NCBI GenBank assembly: GCA_037367405.1
Contig: JAZKJV010009331.1
Location: forward strand, 806,001-870,000
DNA from: Ottelia alismoides
Taxonomy: Eukaryota; Streptophyta; Magnoliopsida; Alismatales; Hydrocharitaceae
Direction of reading: 5' to 3'
DNA: 64,000 nt
Positions 58,176 through 64,000 of the stretch are shown piece by piece (position 1 is the stretch's first letter; each line of letters starts with the position of its first letter). The position numbers and the translations under genes were made by a program. The notes under the pieces are model-generated. The model had not been told where the DNA came from, made no database searches, and saw nothing but the letters and a program-made list of their open reading frames with translations.

Positions 58176-60801
58176 TGTTGGACACGTGAGCCCACGGCGA
58201 GCCATTATGCAATAAATGTTATAGCAAATATCATTCCATGATCTGAAATAAAGAATAATTAATTTGCATAATAAGTCCCTTAGTACAATTAGGGTTATGT
58301 AACATGGCCATCTTAATGATCATACATTTGTTGATTCAATTATTGAGTCATAGAGGTTGGTGCTTGGATGAATGTCTAAAGAGTTAGATTGAGGACTCAT
58401 CAAGCACTGTCAAATGATTGTTAAGAGATGATCTCCAGCCTGAGTAGGAGATGGCAATCCTTTCTCATTTGGCTGATATCTAACTGACCTCTTGATGCAG
58501 GTCCTTGGCATGGGAATAGAGATTCGGAGGTGTTAGACAAGTTAGATCAAAGAGTTGACCTAACGAGATCGAGATAACCAAAGTCCAATGTTGTATGTTG
58601 TCACGATATAGGGACGCGTCCTCTGACCTGAGACAGATGTGTTATAATATGTCTAAGTATGTACATTTGGCAGACCAATAGGTTGATGACCTAACCAAGT
58701 TCTATACACCGACGCGTTGGTGTGCATGCAAGGGCATATGAGTAATACGATCAATCAAAGGGATCATACAGGTTCATTACTGAACTAGAAGACATGAGCT
58801 CACTCATGAGATTGGGAAGAATCAAATTCCTTATGCGGTCGTCTCGCTTTGGAAGCCTGACTGAATTTGTAAGGCTTGATATATTATTTTGGAAAGTATA
58901 TGATCATACCTAGATATGATATATGCTTTTGGAAAGTATATGATCGATACCGACTCCCAATGATCGAATGAGAACCTTAATGATGAAATCACGAAGGAGA
59001 CGGTCTAAAAAGAGATCTAAATCTTCAAATTTATTACGGGTCTTCCAGTATGCAGGATGTACAAGTATTAGGAATACATGAGGGTGATGTAATCATAAAT
59101 GATTGTATAACCATGACGCTTCCATTCTTAGGGAGGGATGAAATAGGTCTGGATTTTAGTGACTCATCTCATAGAGAAGTAATCTGATCTTAGTCCAAAT
59201 ATTGGACATTGATCTGAATTTGATTCAGACGTAATGAGAAGATTAGATTTTCGGTCTTGATTTAATCAAGCGTCTATGGGAGGTCTGCAAAATCTGGATT
59301 TGAGATGTGATCTCAATAATCCAATTCACTATACATGGAACGATATAATCGCCATGTCCTTATCTCCAAGTATCCGGGAAGAAAGTGCATTATCCTTAAA
59401 AAGTTCGTGGATAATTTTATTGTTGATATATGTATCCGAGCATTAATAAAATGGATAATTAAATGTGATTTAATTATCATAAATAATATGAATTTGATTC
59501 ATATTATAAGGAGAGTTATCTAAGATAATTAACTACGATTTAATTATCAAAGATGTGAATAATGTGAATGTGATTCAGTTATTTGGACACATGAGAATAG
59601 AGATCCAAGATGATTAAATGTGATTTAATTATCATGGATATGAATAATGTGGATGGCACTATCAATATTAATCATGTATATTATAAATGTGATTTATAAT
59701 ATATTGGAGAGAACATATTGTGATTTATATATGTTGATTAATTATTGATGTGAATTGGATTCACATTGGATGATTAATCGAGGATATGATTTAAGTTTTA
59801 TTTCAGATGTGGATGTGATTCACATTTTTCCAATGACATGATTGCAATATTCACAAGATAATTATGAATTATTTTTGTGAAATTATTTAAGACAAATGTT
59901 GTATATCTTAGATACCTCATGAGATAATGAGCTCTCATGAGATTATGAGGAGATAGACCCATTCTATCACAAAATGGTGGTCGTCCCCCGTTTAAAGGAA
60001 TGAGGACTCTCTCATCATTATCTCCAAAACTAGTCAAATGATTTAAATTTGTAATTAATTAAATTGAATTATCAATATAAATTAATTTAAATTAAATCAA
60101 TTGTTATTATGGTTTTTTTACAACTACAACATGGCCATTGAAAGAAACACAAATCAATCTTAACCATTGATTTTGTGTTGTCTATGGATTGAGATCCATG
60201 GATCCCAACATCATATATAAGAAGAAGCACCCCTTGCTCTTCGAGTTACATGTTTACAACAACAACATATGCTCTCTTCCTCTCTCTCTCTCTCTCTACA
60301 TGTCATGTATCTCTCTCTCATTATGGTCGTCCACCATGGAGCCACTGAGAGAGTTGTCATCGCCACATCATCGTTGTTATGCTGCCAGAGTATTTGCTCG
60401 TAGATATCTGTCTCCTTTGGTGCGCCTCACTCGTGAAGAAGATGTAGGATCTCGTGTGATGAGATGAGGAGATTTGTTGGTTGGATCATCAACATGGATA
60501 ACGAGAAGGATGCGTCTCATCAACGCGCTCGCAAGCATCTCCATCGTCGGATCGGACTTGAGACAGGAGGTCTCTTCGTTTAGAAACTCGATCGCAACCA
60601 TGCTTCTAGAGGTAACCTTAATATCTAATTTTGGTTTAGATGAAACAATCTGAGAAATGTTATTGGATCATGTGGTTTCATCACATTAAATTTTTTAAAT
60701 CCTGTTGCATCGAGCAACTAGTGTGACTAGTCACTCTCGATCGCATTCGATGCGATCTTCATGCTTCTGTGATGCGCTTAAGGATCTCACCATATCCTTC
60801 A
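58176..60801 (+). repeat. 5' LTR of Copia-3
   Basis: About 2626 bp from TGTTGGACACGTGAGCC to ATCCTTCA, colinear with the Copia-1 LTR. TATA box 60214-60221, CT microsatellite about 60277-60298. The position of the Copia-1 TGACGTCA array holds unrelated sequence here. Confidence 0.85.
60214..60221 (+). promoter_or_regulatory. TATA box of Copia-3 LTR
   Basis: TATATAAG before AAGAAGCACCCC, with the CT-rich tract about 60 bp downstream. Confidence 0.55.
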
Positions 60802-60803
60802 AG

Positions 60804-60815
60804 TGGTATCAGAGC
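60804..60815 (+). other. tRNA-Met primer-binding site of Copia-3
   Basis: TGGTATCAGAGC, a perfect match to the initiator tRNA-Met complement. Confidence 0.9.
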
Positions 60816-62570
60816 CAGATTAGAGGTTTTGGATGCGATCCATGAACCTAGGAAGACTTGGGCTCGTTAGGGATTGTGAAAATTTTATCGCATTTCATTT
60901 TTGCAGCTTTGTCTTGTGAATATTTTTAGCCCTATTTAAAATGATTAAACATGAAAATATCAATTAAGGAAACCATGGTATTTGATTTTGCGTGATTTGG
61001 AATCCGATTGCTTAAGATATGATCATTTTAATGAATATATATCCACTGTTTCAGGGATGGCGAATCCAGACGTAATTAAGGAGTTAGTTACTGTTTTGAA
61101 ATGCCTAGAAATGCATGCTAATAACTTATGTTCTATTTTAAATCAAATTAGCATACTTTGAAAACTAACTTTTCTTAATTTAGATTTAAATTGATTGAGA
61201 TATGCTAAATTTAGTAAGTAGGGGTCACTGTTGGAAATTGCATACTTGATCATGAACCATGTGATTGTCATTTAATTTATATAAAATTAATGGTTAACTT
61301 ATTGAGATAATTATTGATAAATATTTGTGAAATATTTAGAGATTATAATTATTTCATTAAATGACATTGCAATAACCAATAATTGATTAGATATGATCTA
61401 GATCACAAATTGTTACATCATACACTTTCCAACAAACAAGTTGCTTGAATAGGATTGGGGATTTGTTTAGCAAATCTCCTTATAATCTTAATCAAAATGG
61501 TTTTGATTATTATTATATGTTATAACTTCGGTTGAAAAACCAATTATCATCTCAAGTACAAAGTGATCGACTTGGCATTATTTTTTCCCGAGGCAGATAT
61601 GGTGTCTACTCGGGGAGCGTTGGGGTAGCAGGTTGCACCATGTGCGGTTTGTCCCACTCCCGTCGGTACTAACCATGACAGCAGGTAGGGAATGGATAAT
61701 GTTGAGAGATCATGATGTATTTTTCTAATTATTAAAATTTGAAATAATATGTATTAGAGATAATACCATATTTCAAGTAACAATAAAGAATGTTTGTTGG
61801 ATACTAATTGGATCATTGATTTAATGTGATTAGATTAATTGGAGTACAATTAAAATTAAACACTTTGTTATGAATAGAGTTGTTAATTCACTTGGAAGAA
61901 TTAATCGTAATGAATATGATTCATAATTATTAACTAAAATTTCAATGGGATATGGAGGATCACATAAGTGACATCCATGGTCTCCCGTCAAGACAAAGGG
62001 TTCCGTTGCCAGAGATTATATGTCGAAGATGCTTGTCTGAAGTAATAGCTTCTGCATACAAGCCATTTGGATCGGGCTCTTTGCTTCTCAAAAGAGTAAG
62101 GACATATGCGTAGTGACCCCAATATCGGGTCCTCATATTATTGGAGCGATATTGGATTACGCATAGCGAGTTATATTCATGTTGACGGTTGGTTCAATTA
62201 ATGAAGTATCAACATCACCTTAGGGGTGGTGTGCCCATGTGTTAAAGATCTAATTGGGATATGCAAGTTGGACTTGCAAGATGGAATGTCTTCCAGCTTT
62301 TTTTTATCCGAGTTACACTTTCTAATATTATTGGGATGTGCAAAGATAAGAAAGGAGATCCCATATCTTGCTTGAGATATAATGGTAAGTATATCTCTTA
62401 CATTGAAAGTGATCAAGGGAATGAACTTTCAATGTTAACAATGCAAGACAACTTTGATATAAAAATTCCTAAACCAAAGTACAATATGTATATATATATA
62501 TATATATGCAATTTTCTTATTTTAGATAATCCTCATTAAATCCACTCAATACTATAGTGAATAATAACCA
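60816..62570 (+). other. Copia-3 leader
   Basis: Non-coding, with the three conserved islands at about 61588-61708, 61945-62000 and 62255-62295. A TA microsatellite lies near 62488-62506, close to where Copia-2 received its MITE-like insertions; none is present here. Confidence 0.5.
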
Positions 62571-64000
62571 GTAAAATATCATGGATTGGATACATGATCA
62601 AAATATTGTACTTACAATTGGACACTTATTTTTTGTAGTTGCAATGTGCTAATTTCCTAATAATAATGGGGAATGACAAATAAATAGACAATAAGGCAAC
62701 ACCCTAGGCTATGTATGTCTCTATAGTCTTGATCTCTCATCGAATATACTTTAGAAGTGACATGTCGATGATGATCGCAATTGTCAAAAAATCTAAGAAG
62801 ATGTCCAGGCATTCATATATGCACTCGACATTTAATCATGAATGACATGGTTCACTGCATTATGTAGAATGGTAGCTCTATAAGAGACGATGTATTCAAA
62901 ATGTTTGAGTACCTACCTAAACCTAAGTCTTTAAGAGTTAAGATGTATGTAGATATGATGAGTGTCATCTTTCTACTATCTATACTCAACTCATTCATGA
63001 AACTTCATAATGTTCATATTGTATGAATTGAATGAAGCATGTATAAATGTTGAAGTACTCTTATATTGAAATCATTTTAATTCAACATAAGATATCCTTT
63101 GTCTTACGCAATGGTTGTTTAGAGATCAAAGGAGCACAGTGGAAGCATGGGTCTGACCCAAGCAAGAAGAAAAGTCAAGGAGTTGATTGTACTTCTTTTT
63201 GACTTCCATATGACGTCAAAAGAGATGGATTAATGCCAATACTACAATAAGCTGATGTATTAATAATGTAACTATCAAGTCCGTCTTGGATCATTAGAGA
63301 AGGACCCAGATAGTACATCGGAATAATCTATAACTACATTTAATCATTGAAATTGACTTTCTTATTGGATAAGATTAGAAGTCTAATCATTGTATCCCAT
63401 TCTTCTAGAAACACTTGCAATTGGATGCATATATTTTAGAAGATCAGAAAATTTGATTTTAAGGTTTAGTAGTCATCCATATGGATATTGATGCAATTGT
63501 TGCAACAATCTCTATTGAATAGATAGACTTCATATTTTTAGTGGGAGAGACCTAAGTATTAGAGAATGTCTCTTTGACATAGATATTAGAATACACTCGT
63601 GGTTTATTTCTAGGTACACTCATGGTTTATTTCTAACTATTGGAAATAAACATGAATTCTAGAATAGACCTATCATAAAGAGTTATGATGGATATATTTC
63701 AGATAGTAATCAAATATTTGGAGGAATCTACCAAATTAGAAAATTAATGAATGGTTCATTAACATTTCTAATAATGAAAATTAAATCTTTAAAGATCAAT
63801 AGGAGGATGAAGATCATTTTATAATGATCTAACATCAAGCCTTGGACATATATCTGTTGATGAGATCAATTGACTAGTAAGAGATGAAACTTTAGATTGT
63901 CTGAAATTTCAAATCTTACATGCTTGTGAATATTATATTCAAATTAAAAATATCCAATATACCCTTCTATGAGAATGGTGTAAGATGTTAAGATATTCAG
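62571..64000 (+). pseudogene. Copia-3 gag-pol remnant, partial
   Basis: Frequent stops and indels, but the order is recognisable: a gag start region near 62580, a counterpart of the FGYLSDLETLGAYMDSD stretch near 62900-62960, the DASVAAVTIE stretch after the protease (about 63480-63520), and the integrase zinc region (LGHISVDEIN then ACEYYI) at 63840-63940. It runs past the right edge. It is the most decayed of the three copia copies. Confidence 0.75.

Larger units (their letters stand above)
58176..64000 (+). mobile_element. Copia-3, Ty1/copia retrotransposon, decayed and cut by the window edge
   Basis: 5' LTR 58176-60801, primer site 60804, leader and a heavily eroded gag-pol start. Same family as Copia-1. 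It begins within the 5' LTR of Copia-2, in opposite orientation; TTTAT (58171-58175) would be its target duplication. Confidence 0.85.

Overview
The window is repeat-dense plant nuclear DNA. I see no intact host gene in it. Nearly everything recognisable belongs to two kinds of LTR retrotransposon. One is an Athila-type Ty3/gypsy family with very long LTRs (about 2.8-3.9 kb) and a primer-binding site matching the 3' end of tRNA-Asp. The other is a Ty1/copia family with about 2.5 kb LTRs and an initiator-tRNA-Met primer-binding site. Two small MITE-like elements and several older duplications fill part of the remainder. Long AT-rich LTRs, nesting and many stop codons point to the intergenic space of a large-genome angiosperm. 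The species cannot be told from the sequence.

Layout. 1-3024: minus-strand Athila-type element with a 5' LTR, a decayed primer site and a fragment of reverse transcriptase joined directly to it. 3025-6085: old sequence with a faint minus-strand coding remnant. 6086-11264: three nested or truncated LTR fragments (B plus, C minus, D minus). 11265-27290: a complete Athila-type element (here Athila-1) with two 3138-bp LTRs, a CTCTC target duplication, a broken gag, a frameshifted protease and an intact 1130-aa pol reading frame. 27291-27367: the interrupted piece of LTR D. 27368-36167: Copia-1, with a full 5' LTR, a decayed gag-pol and a truncated 3' LTR. 36168-43600: Athila-2, 5'-truncated and without pol, but with the 3' non-coding region and a 3866-bp 3' LTR. 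43639-45560: two further LTR fragments in opposite orientation. 45560-48638: unrecognised sequence with a 285-bp tandem duplication. 48639-58175: Copia-2 (minus), lacking the reverse transcriptase core and carrying two MITE-like insertions in its leader. 58176-64000: Copia-3 (plus), inserted into the 5' LTR of Copia-2 and running off the window.

How the parts work together. In Athila-1 the LTR supplies promoter and ends, tRNA-Asp would prime minus-strand synthesis at 14406, and the pol frame carries reverse transcriptase, RNase H and a D,D35E integrase. The polypurine tract at 24140 would prime plus-strand synthesis. Gag has two stop codons and a frameshift, so this copy is probably not autonomous, although its LTRs differ at only roughly 2-2.5% of positions by eye and it is the youngest element here.

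The most unusual structure is an array of stem-loops between pol and the 3' LTR of both Athila elements. Each stem-loop ends in a copy of the element's own polypurine tract (AAGTATAGGGGG). There are four in Athila-1 and six in Athila-2, and base changes in the stems are compensated. Other notable signals are a conserved putative intron inside the Athila-family LTRs, a palindrome at a fixed distance upstream of the LTR TATA box, and a tandem TGACGTCA array in the Copia-1 LTR.
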